Below are positions 34,193 through 42,753 of a stretch of DNA of 64,000 nucleotides, piece by piece. The DNA lies in assembly GCA_022448525.1 (NCBI GenBank), contig JAKVCX010000001.1:546734-610733 (forward strand), in the 5' to 3' direction. Both the position numbers and the translations under genes were made by a program. Position 1 is the stretch's first letter. Each line of letters starts with the position of its first letter. The notes beneath the pieces were generated by a model. It searched no databases. It was not told the DNA's origin and saw only the letters and a program-made list of their open reading frames with translations. This DNA is from Tenacibaculum sp. GTDB lineage: Bacteria; Bacteroidota; Bacteroidia; Flavobacteriales; Flavobacteriaceae.

Positions 34193-35107
34193 CTAGTTAA
34201 AACTTTGTCTAAATTGAGTAGGAGACATTTCTGTTTTACTCTTAAATAATTTGGTAAAGGAAGATGGATATTCGAATCCGAGTTTATACGCAATTTCACT
34301 CACAGAAGAATTAGTAATAGTTAACTCTTCTTTTGCCTTTTTAATTATTGAATTTTGAATGTGCTGCTGCGTATTTTGCCCTGTTAAATGTTTTAAAACT
34401 CCTGTTAAATAATTTGGCGTAACTGATAATATTTCGGCTATTTTCTGAACAGTTGGCAAACCTTTTTCTTCTAACTCATTATCGGATAAAGAATTTAACA
34501 GAACTAGTTCAAAATCATTTAAAATTCTATGATTTAATTTTTCTCTAGTTATAAATTGTCGCTCATAAAAACGGTTTGCATAATTCAGTAATGTCGTTAG
34601 CTGAGAAATAATAATATCTTGACTAAACTTATCAATATTTGAAGCGTATTCCGAAGAAATATTATCTAATAATGAAATTATTAAATGTTCCTCCTTTTCA
34701 GAAAGAAATAAAGCTTCACTCACAGAATATCCGAAAAAATCATAGTTTTTTATCTTTTTAGCAAGATCAGTATTCCATAAAAAGTCGGGATGAATTAATA
34801 AAAGCCACCCCGTTGGTTTTGTATGTAGATTTGGATTTTCTCCTAAACTCATAACTTGATTCGGAGCAATAAAAGTCATAACTCCTTCATCAAAATCATA
34901 TTCTTGCTGTCCATAAAAAAACTTATAAGCAACATTTCTTTTTAAGCCAATCGTATAATAATCCTGTCGCCATTTAATTTCTTTAATATTTTCTGGATAC
35001 TTAATTTGAGTGTAATCAATTAAACTAATTAATGGATGCTGTGGAGCTTTTAAGTTGGCTAACTTATGATAGTCAGAAATTCTTTTAAAATGCAATAATT
35101 CTTTCAT
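34193..35107 (-). CDS. AraC-family transcriptional regulator
   Basis: The 304-residue protein has an N-terminal sensor domain (about 1-190, cupin-like: GVMTFIAPNQVMSLG) and a C-terminal double HTH: VQKIAEILSVTPNYLTGVLKHLTG and SVSEIAYKLGFEYPSSFTKLFKSKTEMSP-like block with the FxxxFKxxxxxSPTQFR signature. It starts 11 bases after the SDR gene, so it probably regulates that gene or its divergent neighbour. Effector unknown. Confidence 0.9.
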   Translation of the reverse strand: MKELLHFKRISDYHKLANLKAPQHPLISLIDYTQIKYPENIKEIKWRQDYYTIGLKRNVAYKFFYGQQEYDFDEGVMTFIAPNQVMSLGENPNLHTKPTGWLLLIHPDFLWNTDLAKKIKNYDFFGYSVSEALFLSEKEEHLIISLLDNISSEYASNIDKFSQDIIISQLTTLLNYANRFYERQFITREKLNHRILNDFELVLLNSLSDNELEEKGLPTVQKIAEILSVTPNYLTGVLKHLTGQNTQQHIQNSIIKKAKEELTITNSSVSEIAYKLGFEYPSSFTKLFKSKTEMSPTQFRQSFN

Positions 35108-35118
35108 GATGCTTTAAA

Positions 35119-35880
35119 TTATAAAACCATTCCTCCTGATACTTCAATACGTTGACCGTTAATCCAACCTGCTTTTTCAGAACATAAAAATGAAACAACG
35201 CCTCCGATATCTTCAGCCTCTCCAACACGACCTAATGCTGTAACGTTTTCAATTATTGTTCTTTTTTCCAAATTATCTCTATTTGTTCCACCAGCAAAGT
35301 CTGTAGCAATTGCTCCAGGTGCAACTACGTTCGCCGTAATTTTTCGTTCACCTAATTCCTTGGCTAAATATTTTGTAAACGTTTCAACTGCCGATTTCAT
35401 TATTGCATATGAAGACATTCCTGGCAAACTAAATCGAGTTAAACCACTTGAAATATTAATCACTCTTCCTGATTTGTTCATATATTTTAGCGCTTTTTGA
35501 GTTAGAAAATAAACACTTTTTAAATGAATATTTAACATCGTATCAAACTGTTGTTCCTCTGTATCTTTCACCAAATTAAAAGTTCCTGTTCCTGCATTAT
35601 TGATTAAAAAATCAAAATTCGAACTTCCATAATTTTCTTCCTGATACTTCACTACATTTTGTAAAAACTCCTCTCCACTTTTTAGATCATTTGCATCATA
35701 ATGAAAAGCAACTGCATTTACACCAAGTTGTTTTACTTCCTCAATTACTTCATCTGCTTTCTCCTTTTGACTGTGGTAGGAAAAAATAATATTGTGCTGC
35801 TCTTTTGCAAGATTTAAAACCATTTCTCTTCCTAAACCTCTACTTCCGCCTGTAATTATTGCTGTTTTCTTTGAATTCAT
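35119..35880 (-). CDS. Short-chain dehydrogenase/reductase
   Basis: From the ATG at 35880 the protein has 253 residues; an in-frame ATG at 35919 adds 13 residues ahead of the conserved start and is unlikely. It has the NADP-binding TGGSRGLGREM motif, NNAGTGTF, the catalytic Ser region VINISSGLT, YAIMK (YxxxK) and a C-terminal EVSGGMVL. It resembles 3-oxoacyl-ACP reductase-type SDRs, but the substrate cannot be read from sequence. It forms a pair with the following AraC regulator. Confidence 0.88.
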   Translation of the reverse strand: MNSKKTAIITGGSRGLGREMVLNLAKEQHNIIFSYHSQKEKADEVIEEVKQLGVNAVAFHYDANDLKSGEEFLQNVVKYQEENYGSSNFDFLINNAGTGTFNLVKDTEEQQFDTMLNIHLKSVYFLTQKALKYMNKSGRVINISSGLTRFSLPGMSSYAIMKSAVETFTKYLAKELGERKITANVVAPGAIATDFAGGTNRDNLEKRTIIENVTALGRVGEAEDIGGVVSFLCSEKAGWINGQRIEVSGGMVL

Positions 35881-36050
35881 TTTTTCTTCGTTTAAAATTA
35901 CACCACAAAATTCAGTCATTTATTACCTTTAAACTTTTCCAAATCTCTCTTATACTTTTCCAAATCTACTTTAGGATAAAAAAAGAAACATTTGTAAGAT
36001 TGAATGAATAAAAACTACCAATAGAAAAAATTAATATCATTTAAATATAG

Positions 36051-36698
36051 ATGAAAGATACATTAAAAATAGATATCGTTTCTGATGTTGTTTGCCCATG
36101 GTGTACCGTTGGATATAAGCACTTACAAAAAGCAATTGACGAATTAAATATAGCAGACCAAGTAGAAATTGAATGGCAACCTTTTGAGTTAAATCCTCAT
36201 ATGCCAGCCGAAGGTCAGGATTTAACAGAACACATAACTCAGAAATATGGTTCTACCAAAGAACAACATGAAGCTTCTAGGCAAAGATTAGTTGAAGCTG
36301 GAGCTAATGTTGATTTTAAATTTGACTTTTATGAGGGTATGCGAATTGTAAACACTTTTGATGCTCATATTTTACTAGAATATGCTAAGAAGTTTGGTAA
36401 ACAAACTGAATTAAAAATGCGATTAACTACAGCTTATTTCAGCGAACGAAAAGATGTTTCTAAAGAAGAAGTTTTAAAGGAAGCTTTATTAGCCGTTGGT
36501 TTAAATGCGGATGAAGCTTTGGCAAAATTACAAGATGATGAAGCTCGTTATGAAGTACAAAGTAATAAGCAACATTGGCAAAATCTTGGAGTAAGATCTG
36601 TACCTACTATAGTTTTTAACAGAAAAGAAGGAGTTACTGGTGCACAACCTATAGAAACTTTCAAAAGTATTTTAAAACAATTCGTAGAAAAAGCTTAG
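36051..36698 (+). CDS. DsbA-family (FrnE-like) oxidoreductase
   Basis: The 215-residue protein lacks a signal peptide and starts with IDIVSDVVCPWCTVGYKHL, giving a CPWC active site (Cys15 and Cys18), followed by an all-helical insertion and the cis-Pro block GVRSVPTIVFNRKEGVTGAQ. It belongs to the cytoplasmic FrnE-like group, which includes polyketide and stress-related thiol enzymes. Divergent from the SDR/AraC pair, 170 bases away; a strong bidirectional terminator follows. Confidence 0.9.
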   Translation: MKDTLKIDIVSDVVCPWCTVGYKHLQKAIDELNIADQVEIEWQPFELNPHMPAEGQDLTEHITQKYGSTKEQHEASRQRLVEAGANVDFKFDFYEGMRIVNTFDAHILLEYAKKFGKQTELKMRLTTAYFSERKDVSKEEVLKEALLAVGLNADEALAKLQDDEARYEVQSNKQHWQNLGVRSVPTIVFNRKEGVTGAQPIETFKSILKQFVEKA

Positions 36699-36718
36699 AA
36701 AATCAATCTTAATAAATA

Positions 36719-36758
36719 AAAAAAGTCTCACTAAAATAATTTTAATGAGGCTTTTTTT
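36719..36758. terminator. Bidirectional terminator, end of trp operon
   Basis: AAAAAGTCTCACTAAAAT and ATTTTAATGAGGCTTTTT pair with few wobbles and have A and T runs on both sides. It ends both the DsbA-like gene and the trp operon. Confidence 0.9.
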
Positions 36759-36773
36759 ATAAAATTCTTAGAA

Positions 36774-37544
36774 TTATTCTCCTTTTATACTTTTTACAAA
36801 ACCAGCTGTTCCCTCTACACCATCTTTGTCTAAACTCTTAATAAAAGCAGATCCGATAATCGCTCCATTTCCATATTCACAAGCTTTTGTAAACGTTGCA
36901 TTATCAGAAATACCAAATCCAATAATTAACTTACTTTTTAAGTTCATTGATTTAATTCTTTCGAAATAATCAATTTGCTGTTGAGAAATTTCGCCTTTTG
37001 CACCTGTAATTGATGAAGAAGCTACCATGTAAATAAAACCTTCTGTTAACTCATCTATTTTACGAATTCTCTCATCTGGAGTTTTTGGTGTGATTAAGAA
37101 CACATTGGTAATTCCGTATTTCGCGAATAATGCTTTGTAATGCGTTTCATATTCAACCATTGGTAAATCAGGAATAATGACCGTATCAATACCACAATCC
37201 ACTACTTTTTGGCAAAAAGCATCCTCTCCGTATTTGATAATTTGATTTACATATCCCATTAACACTAATGGTGTTGTATTTTTATCTTTTAAAGATTGAA
37301 GTTGCTCGAAAACAACATCTAAGTTCATTCCATTTTTTAATGCCACAGAACTACTATGCTGAATTGTTGGTCCATCCGCCAAAGGATCTGAATAAGGTAA
37401 ACCAACTTCGATAAAATCAACTCCGTTACTTCCTAATTCCGTAATAATTCTTTCAGTTCCATTTAAATCTGGAAATCCAGCTGTAAAAAATATAGATAAA
37501 AGGTTTTTATCTTTCTTTTGAAATATTTGTTGAATTATATTCAT
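36774..37544 (-). CDS. trpA: Tryptophan synthase alpha chain
   Basis: TrpA cleaves indole-3-glycerol phosphate to indole, which is channelled to TrpB. The 256-residue TIM barrel shows the catalytic Glu in DFIEVGLPYSDPLADGPTIQ-like block and the Asp of the same segment, LMGYVNQI, GIDTVIIPDLP and the phosphate-binding GFGISDN and GAIIGSAF. Last gene of the trp operon, 14 bases after the second MreB-like gene. Confidence 0.97.
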   Translation of the reverse strand: MNIIQQIFQKKDKNLLSIFFTAGFPDLNGTERIITELGSNGVDFIEVGLPYSDPLADGPTIQHSSSVALKNGMNLDVVFEQLQSLKDKNTTPLVLMGYVNQIIKYGEDAFCQKVVDCGIDTVIIPDLPMVEYETHYKALFAKYGITNVFLITPKTPDERIRKIDELTEGFIYMVASSSITGAKGEISQQQIDYFERIKSMNLKSKLIIGFGISDNATFTKACEYGNGAIIGSAFIKSLDKDGVEGTAGFVKSIKGE

Positions 37545-37558
37545 TTTTAATGTGGTTT

Positions 37559-37957
37559 CTATTTAGTTCTTTTTTCTTCCTCTCTGAGGAATTCTAACTT
37601 TTTTAATGCTTGCCCTACAGTTAATTCAGCTCCTCCTTCCATTAGATATACTTCCTTTGCATTCATATGTCTAGCAGAATCAATTAAAGCTCTTTTTTCA
37701 ACTTCAGACAAACCTCCTTCAAGAATTTCCATTTGATGTACAAGCATTCTATGTGCTACCCAATTACTAATAAAATCTCTTAGTATAGTATTAACAAAAT
37801 TCTCTCCTACTTGATAATCTGCCCAAAGAATCCTAGTACTTGAAAAAGGTGGTGTTGCATTTTTTTCAACAAACTTCCCCGACATTAAATCAATAATCTT
37901 CACTTTGTTCTTATACAATACTAAATAAATTAAGTTTGTTTTAAAGATTCCAAACAT
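37559..37957 (-). CDS. MreB-like half-domain protein, copy 2, in trp operon
   Basis: The 132-residue protein is unassigned but its second half, EVEKRALIDSARHMNAKEVY followed by LMEGGAELTVGQAL, lines up with the MreB block VERRAIRESA...AREVFLIEEPMAAAIGAGL. Its N-terminal NLIYLVLYKNKVKIID and ILWADYQVGENFVNTILRDF resemble the MreB blocks for LIYVKGKGIV and GVIADFDVTEKML. The DLGT phosphate-binding motif is missing and the protein ends where the hinge to subdomain II would follow, so ATP binding is unlikely. It overlaps its paralogue by one base and lies between trpB and trpA. Confidence 0.75.
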   Translation of the reverse strand: MFGIFKTNLIYLVLYKNKVKIIDLMSGKFVEKNATPPFSSTRILWADYQVGENFVNTILRDFISNWVAHRMLVHQMEILEGGLSEVEKRALIDSARHMNAKEVYLMEGGAELTVGQALKKLEFLREEEKRTK

Positions 37958-38355
37958 TATGAATTTTTAAAATTATTGAGTTTAACGATCGCTTGTTCAA
38001 TTGATAATTCTTCTTCATCTTCAATGACAAAAACATCTACTGCTGAGCTATGTCGAATTGCATCAATCAAAGCTCTCTCCTCTACTTGTGATAATCCTTC
38101 ATTTATCATTTCCAATTGATGTGCTAAAACAATTAAGGAACGTGAAAAAAAGCTACCTAACCTTGGAACTAATTCACTAATTAATGAGCTTAAAAAACGT
38201 TCACCTTCCGTAAAATTTGCAAATAATATTTTCGAATTTGAAAATGGAATAACTGCATTTCTTTCAATAGACAATCCATTATCTAGCCGGTATACTTTTA
38301 TTCTGTCTTTATAGAAAAGAATATAGATTGGTATTGGTTTAAAAAATGCTAGCAT
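37957..38355 (-). CDS. MreB-like half-domain protein, copy 1, in trp operon
   Basis: The 132-residue paralogue of the next gene: same length, same blocks (IYILFYKDRIKVYRLDNG, KILFANFTEGERFLSSLISE, QVEERALIDAIRHSSAVDVF, then VIEDEEELSIEQAI). It resembles the N-terminal half of MreB in the same order, without the DLGT motif. It begins 7 bases after trpB and is co-translated with its neighbour (stop and start share a base). Possibly a heterodimeric non-ATPase actin-fold pair; role in tryptophan synthesis unknown. Confidence 0.75.
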   Translation of the reverse strand: MLAFFKPIPIYILFYKDRIKVYRLDNGLSIERNAVIPFSNSKILFANFTEGERFLSSLISELVPRLGSFFSRSLIVLAHQLEMINEGLSQVEERALIDAIRHSSAVDVFVIEDEEELSIEQAIVKLNNFKNS

Positions 38356-38362
38356 AAAATAG

Positions 38363-39541
38363 TTATTCTTCTAAATGCTTGATATAGGTTTGTAAATCTT
38401 TGTCTCCTCTACCCGATAAATTAATCACTACAACTTGATCTGACTCTAGTTTTAATTTTGGTAATACTGCAAATGCATGTGCAGATTCTAAAGCTGGAAT
38501 AATTCCTTCTAATCTAGTTAATTCAAAAGCAGATTGTAATGCTTCTTTATCTGTAGCATTCATGAACTTTGCTCTTTTAGAATCAAATAAAAATGCATGC
38601 AAAGGTCCAACTCCAGGATAATCTAATCCAGCAGAAATTGAATATGGCTCAACAATTTGCCCGTATTCATCTTGCATTAAAATAGTTTTACTTCCATGAA
38701 TTACACCTACTTCTCCTAATTGAGATGTTGCAGCACTTTCTCCAGAATCAACTCCTAAACCGGCAGCTTCAACAGCAATTAACTCTACTTCTTCATCTTC
38801 TAAATAATGATAAAAAGCTCCAGCTGCATTACTTCCGCCACCAACACAAGCAATAATGGTATCAGGATTTTCTTTTCCAGTTTTCTCCTTTAGTTGCCAT
38901 TTTATTTCCTCTGAAATAATTGCTTGTAAACGAGCTACCATATCTGGATGTGGATGCGGACCAACAACAGAACCTATTAAATAAAAAGTTTCTGGGTTTT
39001 GAATCCAATAACGAATTGCTTCGTTTGTTGCATCTTTTAAAGTTTTACTACCACTTGTAGCAGGAATAATTTTTGCTCCTAACATTTTCATACGAGCAAC
39101 ATTTGGAGCTTGGCGTTCGATATCTTTTTCTCCCATGAAAACGATACATTCTACATCCATTAAAGCACAAACTGTGGCTGTAGCAACACCATGTTGACCT
39201 GCTCCTGTTTCTGCAATAATTTGAGTCTTTCCTAAGCGCTTTGCAATTAAGATTTGACCAATTGTATTGTTTACCTTGTGTGCACCTGTATGATTTAAAT
39301 CTTCACGCTTTAAGTAAATATGAGCTCCATATTTTTCTGATAAGCGATTGGCATAATACAATGGACTTGGACGTCCTACATAATCTTTCAATAAAGCTTT
39401 GTATTCTTTTTGGAAAGATTCAGACTCTATAATTTTAATATAGTTGTCTTCTAGTTCTTTTACGTTTGGATATAATAATTCTGGAATAAACGCTCCCCCA
39501 AACTCTCCGTAATAACCGTTTTTGTCTGGATTATATTTCAT
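38363..39541 (-). CDS. trpB: Tryptophan synthase beta chain
   Basis: A PLP enzyme joining indole and serine to tryptophan. The 392-residue protein shows [29 protein letters not shown] with the PLP lysine, [24 protein letters not shown] and the C-terminal NLSGRGDKD. It overlaps trpF by 11 bases. Confidence 0.98.
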   Translation of the reverse strand: MKYNPDKNGYYGEFGGAFIPELLYPNVKELEDNYIKIIESESFQKEYKALLKDYVGRPSPLYYANRLSEKYGAHIYLKREDLNHTGAHKVNNTIGQILIAKRLGKTQIIAETGAGQHGVATATVCALMDVECIVFMGEKDIERQAPNVARMKMLGAKIIPATSGSKTLKDATNEAIRYWIQNPETFYLIGSVVGPHPHPDMVARLQAIISEEIKWQLKEKTGKENPDTIIACVGGGSNAAGAFYHYLEDEEVELIAVEAAGLGVDSGESAATSQLGEVGVIHGSKTILMQDEYGQIVEPYSISAGLDYPGVGPLHAFLFDSKRAKFMNATDKEALQSAFELTRLEGIIPALESAHAFAVLPKLKLESDQVVVINLSGRGDKDLQTYIKHLEE

Positions 39542-40145
39542 TTTTAAACTTTTTAAGTTTTTTTATAGATTTTAAACCGGGTTCTGTTTCAAATTTACTG
39601 TTTACGTCAATGGCATAAATTGGTAAATTGGTTTTGCTTATTTCTTTTACAGCAGTTACTTCTTCTAAACCAATTCCTCCACTTAGAAAAAATGGTTTTG
39701 CTGATGGATAATTTTTCAACACTGTCCAATCAAACACCACTCCATTTCCTCCTCTCTCTTTTCCTTTAGTATCAAACAAGAAATAATCTACTTCTGATTC
39801 GTATGCTTCAAGAATTGAAAAATCAAAAGTGTCTTTAATTCCAAAAACTTTAATGATTTCAACTTTTGGCAAATGCTTTTTTATTTCCTGAATATAGGCT
39901 ACAGATTCGTCTCCATGCAATTGTAAAGCTTCTAACTTATACTCTTCAGCAAGTGAAACTAAAATCTCCAAATATTCATTTACAAATACACCTGTTTTTT
40001 TTATTCCTTTCGGAATTTCAGGTATAATACCTTCAAAGTTTCTTTTAGATCTTTCGTAGAAAATAAAACCTAAATAATCAGGTTTTAATTCAGCAACTTG
40101 CCGAATATTATCTACGTATTTCATACCACAAACTTTTAGCTTCAT
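39531..40145 (-). CDS. trpF: Phosphoribosylanthranilate isomerase
   Basis: TrpF rearranges phosphoribosylanthranilate. From the ATG at 40145 the product has 204 residues and starts with [12 protein letters not shown], holding the catalytic Cys. Other blocks are [33 protein letters not shown] with the catalytic Asp region and [12 protein letters not shown] further in-frame ATG at 40163 lies inside the palindromic repeat and is not preferred. Confidence 0.95.
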   Translation of the reverse strand: MKLKVCGMKYVDNIRQVAELKPDYLGFIFYERSKRNFEGIIPEIPKGIKKTGVFVNEYLEILVSLAEEYKLEALQLHGDESVAYIQEIKKHLPKVEIIKVFGIKDTFDFSILEAYESEVDYFLFDTKGKERGGNGVVFDWTVLKNYPSAKPFFLSGGIGLEEVTAVKEISKTNLPIYAIDVNSKFETEPGLKSIKKLKKFKNEI

Positions 40146-40158
40146 ATGTTTAGTTTTT

Positions 40159-40223
40159 GTCATTACGAACGAAGTGAAGTAATCTCTTCTAAGATCGCTT
40201 CGTCTTTCCTCCTCGCGATGACG
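40159..40223. repeat. Dispersed palindromic repeat between trpC and trpF
   Basis: GTCATTACGAACGAAGTGAA on the left and a right arm ending CTCGCGATGACG. Same family as the element inside icmF. It fills the whole spacer. Confidence 0.8.
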
Positions 40224-40224
40224 A

Positions 40225-41013
40225 TTAACGAATTTGATTTATAAAATCTAAACAAGCTTCTCCTGGATTTTCTTCTTTCATAAAGTTTTCTCCGATTAAA
40301 AACCCTTGAAAACCGTACTCTTTTAATCCTGTAACAATTCTTGGATTGCTAATTCCGCTTTCAGAAACTTTGATTGCCGAACTTGGTATTTGATTCGCTA
40401 ACTTGATAGAATGTTCTAAATCGACTTTAAAGGTTTTTAAATCACGATTATTGATTCCTATAATCTTATTATCTAAATCAGAAATTTTATCTAAATCTTG
40501 TTGGTTATGAACTTCATATAAAACCTCTAACCCAAGATCGTTAGCTAATTGTCCATAATTCTTAATTTCTTCTGCAGTTAAACAAGCCGCAATTAGTAAA
40601 ATCACATCCGCTCCAATAGCCTTTGCTTCTACAATTTGAAAACCATCAACAACAAAATCTTTACGTAAAATTGGCTTAATCGTATTAATAGTTCTTGCTT
40701 CCATTAAATCTGCCATCGTTCCTCCGAAGAAAGAGGTATCCGTTAAGATAGACTGTGCTGCGACATTTGCATCTAAATATCCATTTGTAACTTCAGTAAC
40801 AGAAACCTGATCGTTGATAATTCCTTTCGAAGGAGATTGTCTTTTAAATTCTGCAATAATTCCTGTTGAACCTTCTTCAGTTAACGAAGCTTTTAAAGAA
40901 ATTGGAGTTCTTTTAAACTTTGGACTTTCTACTAATTTTTTAACAGGAACTTCAGACTTTATTTTAGCTATTTCCTGCTTTTTGAAATTTATAATCTTCT
41001 CTAAAATTGTCAT
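40225..41013 (-). CDS. trpC: Indole-3-glycerol phosphate synthase
   Basis: TrpC closes the indole ring. The 262-residue barrel shows the catalytic-lysine motif AEFKRQSPSKGII, TDTSFFGGTMADL, LRKDFVVDGFQI, GINNRDLKTFKVD and SESGISNPRIV. Palindromic repeats lie on both sides. Fourth gene of the operon. Confidence 0.97.
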   Translation of the reverse strand: MTILEKIINFKKQEIAKIKSEVPVKKLVESPKFKRTPISLKASLTEEGSTGIIAEFKRQSPSKGIINDQVSVTEVTNGYLDANVAAQSILTDTSFFGGTMADLMEARTINTIKPILRKDFVVDGFQIVEAKAIGADVILLIAACLTAEEIKNYGQLANDLGLEVLYEVHNQQDLDKISDLDNKIIGINNRDLKTFKVDLEHSIKLANQIPSSAIKVSESGISNPRIVTGLKEYGFQGFLIGENFMKEENPGEACLDFINQIR

Positions 41014-41029
41014 TTTATCTAATAATTAC

Positions 41030-41095
41030 GTCATTGCGAATAAAGTGAAGCAATCTTTTTATTGAGATTTCTTCGTCATTCTTCCTCGTAATGAC
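41030..41095. repeat. Dispersed palindromic repeat between trpD and trpC
   Basis: GTCATTGCGAATAAAGTGAA on the left and CTTCCTCGTAATGAC on the right; same family as the icmF element. It occupies nearly the whole spacer. Confidence 0.8.
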
Positions 41096-41105
41096 AATAG
41101 TTTAT

Positions 41106-42092
41106 TTAACTCACTAATTTTTGTAAACACTCTTTTGCTTTCCCTCCGAATAATGAAGATTTTGCTTCTTCAAAAGCAGCTGAAAAGTCTTTATTTGAAT
41201 CTATTATTGTTAATGCAAAGGCAGCATTTGTAAGCACAACACTATTTTGCGCTTCTGTACCTTCACCATTTAAAATTGTTTTGAAAATTTTTGCTGCTTC
41301 TTCTACAGAGTTTCCTCCGTAAATATCTGATTGTTCAACACGTTGAATTCCTAAATCTTCTGGAGTTATTAATTGTTCACCTTGCTTTGTAAATAATTTA
41401 AATCCTCCAGTTAATGAGATTTCATCATACCCATCTAAAGCATGAACTATTCCGTAATTTGTTCCTTCTTCTTGTAAGATATAATTGTATAATCTAGCTA
41501 CTTCTAAATTAAACGTACCCAACAATTGATTTTGAGCAAAACTTGGATTTACCAAAGGCCCCAACATATTGAAAAATGTCTTTAATTTTAACGCCTTACG
41601 AATTGGACCGACTGCCTTCATTGCTGGATGAAATTTCGGAGCATGTAAAAAACAAATATTTGCTTTTTCTAACTGAGCCTTTAGTACCGACTCATCATTT
41701 GTAAATTCATATCCAAAACTCTCTAACATATCAGAAGAACCCGACTTTGATGAAACAGAATAATTCCCATGTTTAGCCACTTTTTGTCCAGTTCCTGCAA
41801 CTATAAATGAAGTTAAAGTTGAGATATTAAACGTGTCTTTTCCATCTCCTCCCGTTCCAACTATATCAATGGTATTGAAATCAGATAAATCAACTTTAAT
41901 TGCCAATTCTAATAATGCCTCTCTAAATCCTGCTAATTCTTCAGCAGTTATTGGACGCATCATAAATACAGTTAAGAAAGAAGCTAAATGCGCATCATTA
42001 TATTGTTCTTTAGCAATATCAATTAAAATCTGTTTTGCTTCACTTTTTGTTAATCGTTTGTGCTGATACAAATCGTTTAAGATATCTTTCAT
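41106..42092 (-). CDS. trpD: Anthranilate phosphoribosyltransferase
   Basis: TrpD joins anthranilate to PRPP. The 328-residue protein shows the PRPP loop VGTGGDGKDTFNIST, KHGNYSVSSKSGSSD, FHPAMKAVGPIRK, FFNMLGPLVNP and VHALDGYDEISL. It is a separate polypeptide, not fused to trpG. Palindromic repeats flank it. Confidence 0.97.
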   Translation of the reverse strand: MKDILNDLYQHKRLTKSEAKQILIDIAKEQYNDAHLASFLTVFMMRPITAEELAGFREALLELAIKVDLSDFNTIDIVGTGGDGKDTFNISTLTSFIVAGTGQKVAKHGNYSVSSKSGSSDMLESFGYEFTNDESVLKAQLEKANICFLHAPKFHPAMKAVGPIRKALKLKTFFNMLGPLVNPSFAQNQLLGTFNLEVARLYNYILQEEGTNYGIVHALDGYDEISLTGGFKLFTKQGEQLITPEDLGIQRVEQSDIYGGNSVEEAAKIFKTILNGEGTEAQNSVVLTNAAFALTIIDSNKDFSAAFEEAKSSLFGGKAKECLQKLVS

Positions 42093-42103
42093 AATATAAG
42101 CTG

Positions 42104-42166
42104 GTCATTGCGAGTTTAAACGAAGCAATCTCTATAAAAAGATTACTTCACTTCGTTCGTAATGAC
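42104..42166. repeat. Dispersed palindromic repeat between trpG and trpD
   Basis: GTCATTGCGAG...GAAGCAATCT and GATTACTTCACTTCGTTCGT followed by AATGAC are the two arms. Same family as the icmF element. Confidence 0.82.
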
Positions 42167-42169
42167 ATT

Positions 42170-42751
42170 TTAATTTTTAGAAACTGAATTAATAAAATTG
42201 CGAACTAATTGCTCACCCACTTCTGTTAGAATACTTTCTGGATGAAATTGCACAGCGCTGATTTGATGTTTTGTATGACGGATTGCCATAATTCCTCCAT
42301 CTTCATCAATTGCCGTCACCTCCAAATCTGCAGGTAGATTTTCATTAGAAGCAATCCAAGAATGATAACGTGCAGCTGGAAAAACTTCAGGAACATCCTT
42401 GAAAATTACAGCTTCAGGTTTTGTAACCTTCATATCTGTAGCCACACCATGAAATACTTCGTTCATATTTATTATAGTTCCACCGAATACTTCCGTGATT
42501 GCTTGTAATCCTAAGCACACACCAAAAATTGGTTTCTTTCCTGCATAGGTTTTAATGACCTCTTTTAAGATTCCAGCTTCATCAGGAATTCCTGGTCCAG
42601 GAGATAACATAATTAAATCATAATCTCCAACTTCTTCAACCGAGATTTCGTCATTTCTATATACATCAGGATATTTGTCCGTAATTTTTTCCACCATGTG
42701 AACCAAATTATAGGTAAACGAATCGTAATTATCTAAGATTAATATTTTCAT
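42170..42751 (-). CDS. trpG: Anthranilate synthase glutamine amidotransferase subunit
   Basis: TrpG supplies ammonia from glutamine to TrpE. The 193-residue protein has LDNYDSFTYNLVH, the nucleophile Cys in GVCLGLQAITE and the His-Glu pair in AVQFHPESILTE, with the LSPGPG oxyanion strand. It starts 2 bases after trpE, so both subunits are co-translated. Confidence 0.97.
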   Translation of the reverse strand: MKILILDNYDSFTYNLVHMVEKITDKYPDVYRNDEISVEEVGDYDLIMLSPGPGIPDEAGILKEVIKTYAGKKPIFGVCLGLQAITEVFGGTIINMNEVFHGVATDMKVTKPEAVIFKDVPEVFPAARYHSWIASNENLPADLEVTAIDEDGGIMAIRHTKHQISAVQFHPESILTEVGEQLVRNFINSVSKN

Positions 42752-42753
42752 AA

